In this document: positions 52,189-62,727 of the stretch, in pieces | How positions within the stretch are numbered: position 1 is the stretch's first letter | How the letters are laid out: every line of letters begins with the position of its first letter | Assembly (NCBI GenBank): GCA_900543755.1 | Contig: UQSP01000003.1 | Coordinates: forward strand, 1-64,000 | Direction: 5' to 3' | DNA length: 64,000 nucleotides | Origin: an uncultured Eubacteriales bacterium | GTDB lineage: Bacteria; Bacillota; Clostridia; Christensenellales; Pumilibacteraceae | Position numbers and translations under genes: made by a program | The notes under the pieces: generated by a model | Database searches by the model: none | Told to the model about the DNA's origin: nothing | What the model saw: only the letters and a program-made list of their open reading frames with translations

Positions 52189-54255
52189 ATGAAAAAATTC
52201 CATTTGCTTGTTTGCCTTACGGTGTGCGCGGTCATTTGCTTTTCGCTTATCGGCTGCGGCGGAAACTCCGGCTTCAGGCTGTCCTACGCCGACGGCATGA
52301 ATCTTTCCGAGGGGTACGACACCGATTTATTGTACAAAAACAATTCCGATTTCTGGGGTGGCGACAGCGGCGTCATCTATGTCAGTAAGGAGCAAAGCGA
52401 GGAGTACGGCGGCTATTTTTACCAGTATATGTCCGAGTGCGCCGGGGTAGCCAACGTAATTCCTTCCACCGAAAACGGCGAAACTCCGCCGCTTGAGCAC
52501 AATGATAAAGGCCCCGCGGTTTATACTTCGCATGTTATGCTTACCCGCTCCAAAGATCTCAACGACTGGGAAGTGTGCGGCGCCGTGGACAACGGTATGG
52601 CGCTTTACGTCGACAAAAACGAGTGGCTGCAAAACGCGCTTTGGGCACCCGAGTGCGTTTACGATGAAGTTTCCGGTAAATATTTTTTGTATTTTTCGGC
52701 GCGCTCGCAAAAAAACAACGACGAGTTGCGTGCTTTGGGCGCGGTGTATTCCGACGCCGATGAAAACGACGCGGCGACCAAATGGGACCGCTTTTACCTT
52801 GGTATTGCCGTTTCCGACACTCCGGTGGGTCCTTTCAGGCTGGTCAGTAGCGAAAACGTTTACGGCGACGCTGACGCCGTAAATAAAAACGGCGAAGTCG
52901 TTACCGCTATCAATCCCGCTTTTATGCTGGATAAGGAATGCGACGAATTGTTCTATACCGACGAGTTCAAAGCAGCGTCTGACTTTAAACAAAAGGACGA
53001 AAATTTCGCCGCGATAGACATTCATCCGTTTTTCGATGAAAACGGCGACTTTTACGTTTATTTCGTTAAGCACGTAAGTTCCGGTAACGTGGAAGGCAAT
53101 ACCATATGGGGAATGAAGATGAAGGACATGATTACGCCCGACTATTCCACCATAACCATGCTTGCGGCAAACTCCTATCACCGCACGGATATCGCAAATG
53201 CAGTGGGTACGGCGGGCAAAACTTTCGTGCGCGTGGAATATAAGGGTTCTACTTACAACGACCCCGCCTATCCCAGGCACTTGTCAAGTTCTTACGTCCG
53301 ATACACGACTTACGCCGACGGCAGCGAGCAGGAAAACAACGAGATTTCGGACGGCGCGGTAGTGGAGGCGCCGCAAATGATCACCTCCCGCGACAAGGAC
53401 GGCAAAACAGTTTACATTCTGGCATATTCGCCGCGCGGCGTGGGAAATTATCAGTACGACGTGAAATTCGCGTATTCCTACAGTCCTTTGGGCAATTTTA
53501 TAAAACCCACCGAAAAACAGGGCGCTACCATTCTCGGGGTGGATTCTTCAAACAATTTTATGTCCAACCTTGGGCATGTGCAGTTCCTTAAGGTGGACGG
53601 TCAGGACTGGCTGGTGCATTGGGAATGGCCTGCTCCTTTCGCGGGTAAAGACGCGGGACGTCTGTATGCGCTTGACTCGATAAGCTGGCAGTACGAGGAA
53701 AGCCTGGGATTCGATATTCCCGTGTCAAACGGTCCCACGGCTTCGCTTCAGCCGCTTCCTTCGGTATATTCGGGGTACCGTAACGTAGCGGATAAAGCAA
53801 AGGTCAGCGCTACCAACGTAGTCGGCGACAGCGAAAAGTACGTCAACGACGGGATGGCGGTGACGATGCCGAGGAACGCGGACAAGGAACTGCGCGTAAA
53901 AAACAAGACTACCGTTACGCTGGAGTTTGACGAGCCCGTTTCGATACGCGGTCTGCTTATTTATAATTCTTACTCATACGCTTCCGCTTTTAAAAACGTT
54001 TCGGAAATAGAATTCTCTCTAGCGGAAAAGCCCGTCTGGCACAACGGCGACGAAAAATACTGCTTTATATTTGATCTTCCTTTCAACGTAGAGGATTATG
54101 CTGTCGGCATAGGCGCGATTCAGCCGGGATCGGCGGCGGTGGCCACATTCAACGAGATCAAGGTTAACAAAATAAAAATCACTTTTGACGCGGACGACAA
54201 ACTGGGTAGCGGAGACGAACTCCGGATTTCCGAGATTACGGTACTCGGGAAATAA
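52189..54255 (+). CDS. GH43-like secreted lipoprotein with C-terminal discoidin-like domain
   Basis: 688 residues from the ATG at 52189 behind AAGGAG. The lipobox is LIGC (Cys20 region). The middle reads as a five-bladed propeller of the GH43/GH117 type: TRSKDLNDWEVCG, WAPECVYDEVSGKYFLYFS, AIDIHPFFDENGDFYVYF, EAPQMI and GHVQFLKVDGQDWLVHW. The Asp in IDIHPFF and the Glu in EAPQ are the likely catalytic acid pair positions. Residues about 545-688 resemble a discoidin/F5-8 sandwich (NRVADKAKVSATNV-like start, ending KITFDADDKLGSGDELRISEITVLG). Predicted extracellular exo-glycosidase acting before import. Specific linkage unknown. Confidence 0.83.
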   Translation: MKKFHLLVCLTVCAVICFSLIGCGGNSGFRLSYADGMNLSEGYDTDLLYKNNSDFWGGDSGVIYVSKEQSEEYGGYFYQYMSECAGVANVIPSTENGETPPLEHNDKGPAVYTSHVMLTRSKDLNDWEVCGAVDNGMALYVDKNEWLQNALWAPECVYDEVSGKYFLYFSARSQKNNDELRALGAVYSDADENDAATKWDRFYLGIAVSDTPVGPFRLVSSENVYGDADAVNKNGEVVTAINPAFMLDKECDELFYTDEFKAASDFKQKDENFAAIDIHPFFDENGDFYVYFVKHVSSGNVEGNTIWGMKMKDMITPDYSTITMLAANSYHRTDIANAVGTAGKTFVRVEYKGSTYNDPAYPRHLSSSYVRYTTYADGSEQENNEISDGAVVEAPQMITSRDKDGKTVYILAYSPRGVGNYQYDVKFAYSYSPLGNFIKPTEKQGATILGVDSSNNFMSNLGHVQFLKVDGQDWLVHWEWPAPFAGKDAGRLYALDSISWQYEESLGFDIPVSNGPTASLQPLPSVYSGYRNVADKAKVSATNVVGDSEKYVNDGMAVTMPRNADKELRVKNKTTVTLEFDEPVSIRGLLIYNSYSYASAFKNVSEIEFSLAEKPVWHNGDEKYCFIFDLPFNVEDYAVGIGAIQPGSAAVATFNEIKVNKIKITFDADDKLGSGDELRISEITVLGK

Positions 54256-54276
54256 TCGAAAGGGGGAGATGAAAAT

Positions 54277-57200
54277 ATGAAAAAAGAGAAATCGGGAAAC
54301 AAAGAAAAACGCTTTTCGCCGTATAAGGCCATGGCGGTCGCGGTTATCGGAATTCTCATGATATTCGCTCCCGTCGTTGCGGGCTGCGCGAAAAACTTTA
54401 ACGACGCAGAGCCCTACGACATGACATACGAAAAACCCTTTTCATCCGCAACCGACGACTTCATGAAGATTGACGGCGTGCTGGATGAGGAAGAATGGCA
54501 GGGGCAGAACAAAATGGTGCACTCTTCCGACGGCATAACTTTGTCCGCCACGACGGTATTTACCCAAAAAGGACTGTACATCGGGCTAGAGGCGCTGGAC
54601 GACAATATACAGTGGTATATAAGGTCGGCTTTCGATACCAATTCCTCGTTCGAGGTTCAACTGGTTAAAGAGGGAGAGCCCACTTACGACGTTAACAACG
54701 GCTGGGAATTTCATCCCACTCGTAACAGGAATTTCAGTATTGACGCAAAAACTTCGCGTTCTTACCGTGAAACGCCTTATACTGCCGCGTCAAAAGTCGA
54801 CGGCGAGCTTAACAGCGGTAACACACGTTCGCTTTCTGCGGAGATTTTTGTCACGTGGGAGGACATGAACTATACTCAGGAAGAGCTTAACGAAAACGGC
54901 TGTCCCGACGTAATCAGAATGTATGTTTCCTACCGCAAGGTAATAGGAGAAAACAGCGGAGACAACAAGGATATCATTCCTTCGTTCATGCAAAAGCACC
55001 GTTTTGACACTTATTTCAAATTCGGTGCGCAGGGACTTAAAACCGTTTATTCCTCTTCGGTTATGGGTAATGCGGACAACGGCGTCGCGGCGTCCGACTG
55101 CTGGAGCATTGACGACGCTGCCGTAACGGCGGAAACCGAAGAAAACCGCACTCAGGTGCTTTGGTTCAGACAAGGTTATTCTTCCGACTTTATTGCGGAA
55201 ACGGATGTGAAGATCCACGTTCCTTCCGACGGTTATTATCCTTCGGCGGGACTGATTGGCTTGGCCGGGCAAGATGTGCTGAACGTTTACACGGTTGATG
55301 GGCGCGACATTACCGATAACGCGGCGGGTAGCAGGAAAATACTGCTGAACACAGCAAGAAAAACTGACGGACTGCAGTGGCTGGGCGACGTAAGATTAAG
55401 CGCAACGGTGGAGGAAACCTATTCTTCCGATACCGTCAAACTTAAAATAATCAAGCGCGGCGGTCAGTTTTATTATTTCTATAACGACATATACTGGGAC
55501 AGCGAGTATATAGATACGCTGTCAGGAAAAGTTTATGCTGGACTGTACACCAACGACGGCGCGACTTTTACCAATTACTCTTTCACCGATTATTCGGATA
55601 AAACCCGGCAGCTTGACGAAATTCTTTCGGAATACGTTTATTTCGTGTCGGTACCCGGCGTAACCGCGCGCGGAAACGTTCAGTCCGATAAGCTTGCCGT
55701 CAAAAAAGGCGATTCCGTCACTCTGACAGTTTCGCCCGCGTCCAATTATTTCCTCACCGCCATAACAAATAACGGCGCGGACATTTACGACGATGTGGCC
55801 GCGGGACTTTCCGACGGTAAATACACGTTTGTGCCTTCCGCAGACGTATCTGTCGACGCAACTTTCACTTCGTTTCCCTCAGAGGCGGCAGTCGACGTGC
55901 TTATCCCCGTACGAGGGACTGAAAACGCTGAACCCGTTTTGTCCGCCAAGTACGTAATAACCTGTGACAACAGGACTATGTACTACACGGGTGAAAACAA
56001 CAGCCGCGGCAACGTTGTCGTAACTCTGCCCAAAGCGGGAAGCTACGAGGTAGGAGGCAGATCGATAACCGTCAGTGGTAATTATGCCGTCAGGATTTCG
56101 GCGGAGGGCTATCACGACGTAACCGCTTCGTTCACGCTTAACGATTCCACCGTGTCTACGTCTATCGACGGAGAAGAGGAAAGCGTCGCGGAAGACAAGG
56201 CGTTCACCATGACCGTAAACGCCATAAAAGTCCGTTACGGTACGGTTACCGTAAACGGCGTTAAAGTAGAAGGCTCGGGCACGCTTTTGTACAACGAAGA
56301 AACCGACAACTACTATAGTTCCGCTTCCAACGTCAATCAGTACTTTACCTCCGCGGTCGCCTCCGAATACGTGGCGCGCGCAAACATTTCATTTTCGCAG
56401 ATGGTAAATCAGGGTACCGACCCCGTCGCGGGCATTGGCATTACTTCGGGCGCAAAGACGATAGTGCTTAAAAGCTGCCGTTGGGAGGAAAACCGTCTGT
56501 GCATCGCGATCGGCGACAGCGGCACCACCACGTCGTACGAAATCGCCGTTACGGACTTTACTCACGATATCGGCGAATCGTCGGGAACTCTTGAGTTTAC
56601 CGTCGTAAGATATGACAACATAATCTATATTTTCAACAGCGACGGCAAGCTTAAGGTGTACCTTGACGAAAACGGCGTGCACACCGTAAACGGCTGCTTC
56701 GTTCAGGTGGGCGCGGACAGAGTTGACAGCATAAACTCCGACCTCGGGATTTTCTTCGACGCGGGCGACGAAAACGCCGTGGGCATGGTCAAATACGGCA
56801 CTACGGGTTCCGTCGAATGGGATATCGACTTCCGGAAAGAGGGCGCATATGACGCTGTTTCGGGCGGAACGTTTACTTTTGAAACCGAAACCGAGGATTA
56901 TTCTGCCAAGGTCGAGGGACTTAAGGTGGGCGACGGGTTCGCGCTTGACAGTACCGTCCGCATTGAAATCAAAGCCGCAGATCCCAATAAAGCCGTAAAA
57001 ACCCTTAAGCTTTCCTATAACGACGGAGAGGATTACAAGGAAATTCAGGGAATATACAACGCCGATACATTCAGCACCGTATTCGAGTTCGTTTACGACA
57101 ACGCATATACCGTAACCGTAAGCGAGTACATCGATCTTATTGCCTTTACGGGCACCGTTTCGGCGCCCGACGGTACCGACTTTACCCTTGTAATCATAGA

Positions 57201-60200
57201 GGCGGAAGGCGTGGGCGCGTTTGAAAACAAGGTCAATGCCGACGGCGAATTTACCGTAATGCTGCCCGAAGGAACTTATAATTTCCGATTCTCGGCGGAC
57301 GGACTTGTTGCATACCTTTCCGATAAAGCCGTGGGCGACGGCAGCGCGGCGGAAGTTACGCTTGTTTCGGACATTTACGATTTTGACAACGTCGCTGAGG
57401 TAAACGGCATTACCGTAAACGCTACCGCTGATTCCGAAAACGGATTTGCCTTCCGTGCCGACGCAATGGACGGAAACCTGAATTATCTTCCCGCGGGTTG
57501 GCTTTATCTGCTGCCTAACACTGTCACGACGGACGACTTTATTTATACCGTGACTATGACTGACATCGAGCGTTTTGCGGGCATGGGTATCACTGACGGC
57601 GAGATTACGCTTTCCTTCCAGATAGTAAGCTGGGAGGGCGGCGGCCAGAATCTCGTGGTGGAAGCGGATTACACGGGTTATAACCGCAACACGCTTGAGG
57701 TGGAAATTCCCGTCAGTCCCAATACAAAAACCGATGCAACTTATACGATCATCAAAACAGGCACCACGCTGACCGTTTGCGCGGGCAAGGGCGATAACGC
57801 GGTATGGATTGTGCGTATTACCCCCGATTCCTACGAGTTTAACGGCGGCAAAATAAAAGAGCGCGTGCTGAATAACATGACAAGCGCGCAGAGATTTGAA
57901 AAACAGAAACAGCTGCTGTCCGAATTCTTGGGCGAAGGCAAAGAATACATGGCCGTGCTGTATCGCAACGAATATACTCCCGATACCAAGGGCGGCTACG
58001 AATATTCGTTTGAAAAGCTTCAGACGATAACCGTGACAGGCACCGTGGCATTACCTTCGGGCGCCTTGGGAAATAAAGGCAAACTGGCGCTTTCTTCGGG
58101 CGGAGTGGAATACGTTTTCGATGTATCGGGCGAAGCTTTTTCGATAGAAGTGCCTGAAGGCACATACGACGTGATTTATAAATCGGAGGGCGCTTCCGCA
58201 TATATTTTCGACAAGATTGTGGACGGAAACAGCGCGCTTGTAATCACGGCGACTTCCGATTTGTACGAGATTGATTCTTCCGTAGCTATTAACGGAAAAG
58301 AGTATTTAAGTTACTGCTCAGGTTTAGACTTCCTTTCCTTGGAAAAACGCGCCGACTCGCTGGACGGAACCCTGACTCTCGGCAATACTGCGGGTGCTTA
58401 CGGACTGGTGATGCCCAACACTTCCACGGCGGAGGAGTATGAATTCTCCGTACGCATGACGGCGGACGCGGGCAACTCCAATATGGCGGGAATAGGAGTG
58501 ACAAACGGAAGTTATGCGTTGTCCTTTCAGCTTTCTAACGGCGAAGCTAACGGGAAACGGTTGGTTATAGAACTTGCCGAAACCTGGTGCGGCAACGACT
58601 TCGTGTTATATTGCGAATCCGTTTCCACAGACAACGTGTGGAATGCCGCTACGGGAGTGGACGCCACTATTACTTTACGTCGTTTTGCTGACAAGTTAGA
58701 GGTTTACGTCGGCAGAAATACCGTTTCAAAAGTGCTTACGGTGACGGCGGACGGCTACGTGTTTGCGTCTGCAGGCTGGACGGTCAACAACGCTGACAGA
58801 TTAAACGCGCACAACGCCGTTCTCAGCGGCTTCTTCGGCGATTCGGTAAGCCACGCGATGGTGCTTGCAAGCAATTATCTTGCGGCTGCACTTACATACG
58901 AATACGATTTTAAGTTTATCGAAAATCATGAATTAAGCGGAGAAATTAACGTAAACGACGGCGACAAAGCCACACTTACGCTTATTTCGGAGCGCGGAAT
59001 CGTCTATAGTTTTACCGGAATTAACGGCGCGTTTACCGTAAAAGTTCCTTACGGGAAATATTCTTACGCAATCGAATGTGACGGATATGCGCAAAAATCG
59101 GGCGAACTGGATTTCAGCGAAAGCAATACCCGGACGGAGCCCGTTACGCTGGATCGTTACAGTGCCGCAGTCGATGTGGTGATGAAGGAGTCCGAGTCTG
59201 AGATTGTATTCGAGTGGGACGAAAATACTGTCGACATTGTGGATTACAAGCTAGTGCTGAAAGGAGAAACTGATACCGTTCTTGCATCTACAAACGACGG
59301 CAGTCTTACCGCTCAGAACGGCAGGTTTACGTTCACGGTTTCCAAAACCGACGGAAATTACGTGAAAAACGCGACTTATCAGGTAGTGGCAACGCCGATA
59401 AGCGGAGTTCTTCTCGAACCTTCCCCCGAAATGAAGGCGGAGGAATTCGGCTACGGCTACATCAACGATTTTTCAAGCGAAGCGCTTTATCAAAGAGTAA
59501 TCGTTACGGGTTCGGGCGTTACGACGTCATATTCGGGCGGACTGATGCTCAGCGCGTCCGGTAAAGCCGAAGCTACCGTAAAATCGCTGCGTACAGTGGA
59601 CACCGGCAACGTAAATTTTGTCAACATATTGGTTGCAGGCAACGGTGAGGCTACCGTCGCGGGCAAGACCGTTACGCTTGTGTCCGGCAAGACCGAATAT
59701 GTCAATCTCACCCCCGCCGAGTATGGCAAGGGAGAATTTACGGTCGGCTTTACCGATTCATTGCTTATTAAATCCATTGCTACCGACGCTATTGACGAAA
59801 ACAAGAGCAGTAAGTGGGTGGATAATTCGTCGGAAGGACAGGGCGCTGTTGTGCGCAACGAAGACGGAAGTTACAGTATTTTCGAGCCTGATATAGATTC
59901 CAGTCGTTACAGTTTTACGTCGCTTGCTATGCCCGCTTCCACAACTTTCACGCTATCTGCGCATGTGAAAGTCAATTCCTCCGAAAATGAAGCCAAAGGA
60001 CAAATCGGCTTTACTCTTTCCGTTCCCGTTTACGACGGCAGTGCGAGCAGCGCCATATTATGGAACACCTGGAGCGACAATGTCATCATACTGTCATATA
60101 AGCCGGGCTGGAATGACATATATATAGGTAAGGGTAGCCCGTTATGGCTGATGAATGACGGTGACTATGCCTCGCTTGACAAAACAGATTTTGAAATGAC

Positions 60201-62145
60201 GCTTACGCGTGACAACGAGCTTTTGTATCTGTTGATCGACGGCAAGCCGCTTGTATTTATCAATACAGATACCACGCCATTATGGAAGGTTTCCGATTCG
60301 GATAGAACTGATATACCGTTCAAGGGCGTTCCGGTTGCCGCAGGCTTCGGTATTCGCCATAGAATAGGATATAATTCTTCTCCCGTCGACAACGTGACTT
60401 TCTCCGATTATTCAGTTGTTCTTTCGGCGGAAAGCGATATGGTTAAACTGACTTCGGTCGAGGTTACCGGCGCAGGCGAAAACCTTTCGATATATGCAGG
60501 CGCGGTCAATCCTGCAAATCTCATACGCACGGCGACCGACGGCGCTCAGCTTAATGCTTATGTTCCGGTAGGCATTACGGCCGTAGTATATGACGGCAAA
60601 AAGGCGCTGTTCATCGATGAAACCCTCGGCGCGGAAAACATAACGGGCGTTATGCAGGATGCCACTTATATGACGGGTAGCACCTATGCCGATCAAAAGG
60701 CATCTGCTCAAGGCGGCGGAACGTTCGAGGTACCTGCGTCGTTCGGACAAAGCATGATTCTGCCTTCCACGGCCACCGTAAATCCGTTCGAGTTTACCGC
60801 GTACATTACGGCTAAAGATACCTCGGTAACTGAGGGAATGCAAGGAATAAGCATTCAGAACGTAGATACGGGTAGCTATATTTCTTTCCAAAGCGCAAAC
60901 TGGGAAGGTCAGGGCTCAAAAGTGATTATAGACGTCAAACGCAGTACTGACAGCACCAACGACTACGTTCTTAACTGTGCAAGCCCCAATAAAATGATTT
61001 GGCACGGCGAAATGGAACTGTACTTCAAAATTTCCCGTACCGCGGATAAAATAGTACTTTCCATAGGCCCCGACGGCAAAGAAATGAAAATACTTACCGT
61101 TACTAAGGACGGAATAACTTTTGCGGACGACTCTTGGACGGTGAACAACTCCGAAAGAAAAGCCGCCAACGACCTTAAACTTCAGGAATTCTTCGGCCCC
61201 GACGTTATGCTTGCGGCGGGATACTCAAGTTACGACCGTCAAGGCATAACTTCCGTTTATACCGCGCATTTCGAGGAAAAGACTCTGATAAGCGCCAGCG
61301 GCAACGTTATGGGCGGTACGGGCGAAGGAGTGGTCGAGTTTACCGCATTAAGCGGAGCAATGTACGATGCTGCGGTGTCGGAAGGAATGTTCGCATTAAA
61401 TCTGCCTGCCGGCGATTATAAAGCGCATTATACCGATAAAACCGATTTCGCGCTTGCCGATTTGGTTACGCTGGACGAGGAAAACAAAACTGTCACTCTT
61501 ACCGCTTATCCCAAAACCATGCTTGCTTCGTCCGGGACGGTCAACGGCATAACTTTGAATAGCGGTACGCTTACCGAAGAAGAAATTGCAGATTCCCGCG
61601 ACGGCAGCTTCACACTTACCGATAACACATCTAACTTTTATTATATGCCGGAGACGGTTACCTCGGGGGCGTATGAATATACTGTAACCATGGAAAACGT
61701 GTCCAATATGGCAGGCATGTCGCTTACCAACGGCAAAAGTATTCTTTCTTTCCAGATCGCCAATTGGGAAAAAGGCGGCGCAAGTGTAATCGTCGAATGC
61801 AGCGGCTTGTGGATGGGCAACGATTTTGTGCTTAACGTAGAAGGCTCCGTAAACAGCTATACTTCCGCTACTTTTACCGTCCGTCGCTACGCCGACAGCA
61901 TTCAGCTTTATATCGGCTCAGGCGTCGACGCGATTAAAGTCCTTACGATTACCTCTGACGGAAGCTTTGTGCTGGAGTCGTGTGCAACTCCCGTCGATCA
62001 AGGCAGATATGATACCTGCACGGCTAATCAGAAAAGCCAGCTTGCGGCGTTTTTCGGTTCGGGCGTTCAGCACATGGCGGGACTTGCGCGCAACAATGCC
62101 GATGCTCAATCCGTGACTTATACGGTTTTCTATACGCTGATTTAA
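54277..62145 (+). CDS. Giant 2,622-residue surface lipoprotein with CBM9-like domain and repeated beta modules
   Basis: A lysine-rich N-terminus, one hydrophobic segment and a lipobox (VVAGC, Cys37) make it a lipoprotein. Approximate domains: 58-250 CBM9/DOMON-like (KIDGVLDEEEWQGQ); 274-440 LamG/DUF1080-like; then a ~190-residue beta-rich module five times, near 679-852, 1061-1248, 1356-1550, 2147-2335 and 2439-2622. Shared marks are VAGIGITSG, FAGMGITDG, MAGIGVTNG, MQGISIQNV, MAGMSLTNG, LSFQ plus W-E or similar, and an ending WTVNNADR / WTVNNSER then FFG. Carboxypeptidase-regulatory-like domains (957-1050, 1252-1340, 1553-1625, 2339-2430), an FN3-like stretch near 1632-1725 and a LamG-like module near 1844-2048 separate them. 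No catalytic site, LPxTG or S-layer domain is seen. Probably a polysaccharide-binding scaffold serving the adjacent importer. Confidence 0.88.
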   Translation: MKKEKSGNKEKRFSPYKAMAVAVIGILMIFAPVVAGCAKNFNDAEPYDMTYEKPFSSATDDFMKIDGVLDEEEWQGQNKMVHSSDGITLSATTVFTQKGLYIGLEALDDNIQWYIRSAFDTNSSFEVQLVKEGEPTYDVNNGWEFHPTRNRNFSIDAKTSRSYRETPYTAASKVDGELNSGNTRSLSAEIFVTWEDMNYTQEELNENGCPDVIRMYVSYRKVIGENSGDNKDIIPSFMQKHRFDTYFKFGAQGLKTVYSSSVMGNADNGVAASDCWSIDDAAVTAETEENRTQVLWFRQGYSSDFIAETDVKIHVPSDGYYPSAGLIGLAGQDVLNVYTVDGRDITDNAAGSRKILLNTARKTDGLQWLGDVRLSATVEETYSSDTVKLKIIKRGGQFYYFYNDIYWDSEYIDTLSGKVYAGLYTNDGATFTNYSFTDYSDKTRQLDEILSEYVYFVSVPGVTARGNVQSDKLAVKKGDSVTLTVSPASNYFLTAITNNGADIYDDVAAGLSDGKYTFVPSADVSVDATFTSFPSEAAVDVLIPVRGTENAEPVLSAKYVITCDNRTMYYTGENNSRGNVVVTLPKAGSYEVGGRSITVSGNYAVRISAEGYHDVTASFTLNDSTVSTSIDGEEESVAEDKAFTMTVNAIKVRYGTVTVNGVKVEGSGTLLYNEETDNYYSSASNVNQYFTSAVASEYVARANISFSQMVNQGTDPVAGIGITSGAKTIVLKSCRWEENRLCIAIGDSGTTTSYEIAVTDFTHDIGESSGTLEFTVVRYDNIIYIFNSDGKLKVYLDENGVHTVNGCFVQVGADRVDSINSDLGIFFDAGDENAVGMVKYGTTGSVEWDIDFRKEGAYDAVSGGTFTFETETEDYSAKVEGLKVGDGFALDSTVRIEIKAADPNKAVKTLKLSYNDGEDYKEIQGIYNADTFSTVFEFVYDNAYTVTVSEYIDLIAFTGTVSAPDGTDFTLVIIEAEGVGAFENKVNADGEFTVMLPEGTYNFRFSADGLVAYLSDKAVGDGSAAEVTLVSDIYDFDNVAEVNGITVNATADSENGFAFRADAMDGNLNYLPAGWLYLLPNTVTTDDFIYTVTMTDIERFAGMGITDGEITLSFQIVSWEGGGQNLVVEADYTGYNRNTLEVEIPVSPNTKTDATYTIIKTGTTLTVCAGKGDNAVWIVRITPDSYEFNGGKIKERVLNNMTSAQRFEKQKQLLSEFLGEGKEYMAVLYRNEYTPDTKGGYEYSFEKLQTITVTGTVALPSGALGNKGKLALSSGGVEYVFDVSGEAFSIEVPEGTYDVIYKSEGASAYIFDKIVDGNSALVITATSDLYEIDSSVAINGKEYLSYCSGLDFLSLEKRADSLDGTLTLGNTAGAYGLVMPNTSTAEEYEFSVRMTADAGNSNMAGIGVTNGSYALSFQLSNGEANGKRLVIELAETWCGNDFVLYCESVSTDNVWNAATGVDATITLRRFADKLEVYVGRNTVSKVLTVTADGYVFASAGWTVNNADRLNAHNAVLSGFFGDSVSHAMVLASNYLAAALTYEYDFKFIENHELSGEINVNDGDKATLTLISERGIVYSFTGINGAFTVKVPYGKYSYAIECDGYAQKSGELDFSESNTRTEPVTLDRYSAAVDVVMKESESEIVFEWDENTVDIVDYKLVLKGETDTVLASTNDGSLTAQNGRFTFTVSKTDGNYVKNATYQVVATPISGVLLEPSPEMKAEEFGYGYINDFSSEALYQRVIVTGSGVTTSYSGGLMLSASGKAEATVKSLRTVDTGNVNFVNILVAGNGEATVAGKTVTLVSGKTEYVNLTPAEYGKGEFTVGFTDSLLIKSIATDAIDENKSSKWVDNSSEGQGAVVRNEDGSYSIFEPDIDSSRYSFTSLAMPASTTFTLSAHVKVNSSENEAKGQIGFTLSVPVYDGSASSAILWNTWSDNVIILSYKPGWNDIYIGKGSPLWLMNDGDYASLDKTDFEMTLTRDNELLYLLIDGKPLVFINTDTTPLWKVSDSDRTDIPFKGVPVAAGFGIRHRIGYNSSPVDNVTFSDYSVVLSAESDMVKLTSVEVTGAGENLSIYAGAVNPANLIRTATDGAQLNAYVPVGITAVVYDGKKALFIDETLGAENITGVMQDATYMTGSTYADQKASAQGGGTFEVPASFGQSMILPSTATVNPFEFTAYITAKDTSVTEGMQGISIQNVDTGSYISFQSANWEGQGSKVIIDVKRSTDSTNDYVLNCASPNKMIWHGEMELYFKISRTADKIVLSIGPDGKEMKILTVTKDGITFADDSWTVNNSERKAANDLKLQEFFGPDVMLAAGYSSYDRQGITSVYTAHFEEKTLISASGNVMGGTGEGVVEFTALSGAMYDAAVSEGMFALNLPAGDYKAHYTDKTDFALADLVTLDEENKTVTLTAYPKTMLASSGTVNGITLNSGTLTEEEIADSRDGSFTLTDNTSNFYYMPETVTSGAYEYTVTMENVSNMAGMSLTNGKSILSFQIANWEKGGASVIVECSGLWMGNDFVLNVEGSVNSYTSATFTVRRYADSIQLYIGSGVDAIKVLTITSDGSFVLESCATPVDQGRYDTCTANQKSQLAAFFGSGVQHMAGLARNNADAQSVTYTVFYTLI

Positions 62146-62155
62146 GCTTATTTTG

Positions 62156-62366
62156 CTTCTTCATACTCCTTATTTTGTCATCGGACGACGGGACGCATTA
62201 TGTCCGGTTGTCCTTTGACGTTTTAAAATCCGCGACTGAGTTTGTTTTTATGCCGCGGATTTTTATTATTTTTTTGCTTGGGTAATGACTAAATCATTTC
62301 GTTGCTTTTAAGGTGCCCGCGAGCGTTAAAAATAAGCCGCGCGGTTAAAGACAATGGGAAAGAAAG
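62156..62366. repeat. Long direct repeat, copy 2 (right of the 17-kb sugar locus)
   Basis: Second copy of the 44978-45190 repeat, beginning 11 bases after the stop of the giant gene. Differences from copy 1 are single-base changes and small indels in T-runs; the terminator and the GCCGCGCGG palindrome are kept. Confidence 0.92.
62225..62276 (+). terminator. Terminator inside repeat copy 2
   Basis: AAATCCGCG (62226-62234) pairs with CGCGGATTT (62254-62262), followed by TTATTATTTTTTT. Ends the sugar operon. Confidence 0.85.
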
Positions 62367-62727
62367 CGCAAAGAAACTTAATTCAGATATTGACAAAAGA
62401 AATGTATATTTTCATAAATGCGTGAAATAAGGCGAAAACGCTTGTCCCGACAGTCAGGAGAAAGTTTTTTAGATAAGACTTACGGGGCTCGAAAGGGAAA
62501 TGGTTTCATTTATAAAGCAGAGGAAAACGACAAAAAAGAGGCTGAAAAGAAATGGTGTTTTTAATTTATAAAGACAGGGGGACAAAAAAGTTTAATTTTC
62601 AAATACCGCAATGAATATAGCTATGAAAACATTATTATAGTATATAAGCCGAAAAAAAATTTACTTTTGTATAAAACGCGGCACAGGAAAATTATTGTAT
62701 AAGGCGTTTCGTTTTGCTTTAAAAAAT
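62367..62727. other. Spacer before the GH94-like gene, possible short transcript
   Basis: No gene seen. TTGACA at 62390-62395 with ATAAAT 18 bases later could start a plus-strand RNA ending at the 62728-62766 hairpin; there is no other support. Confidence 0.25.
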
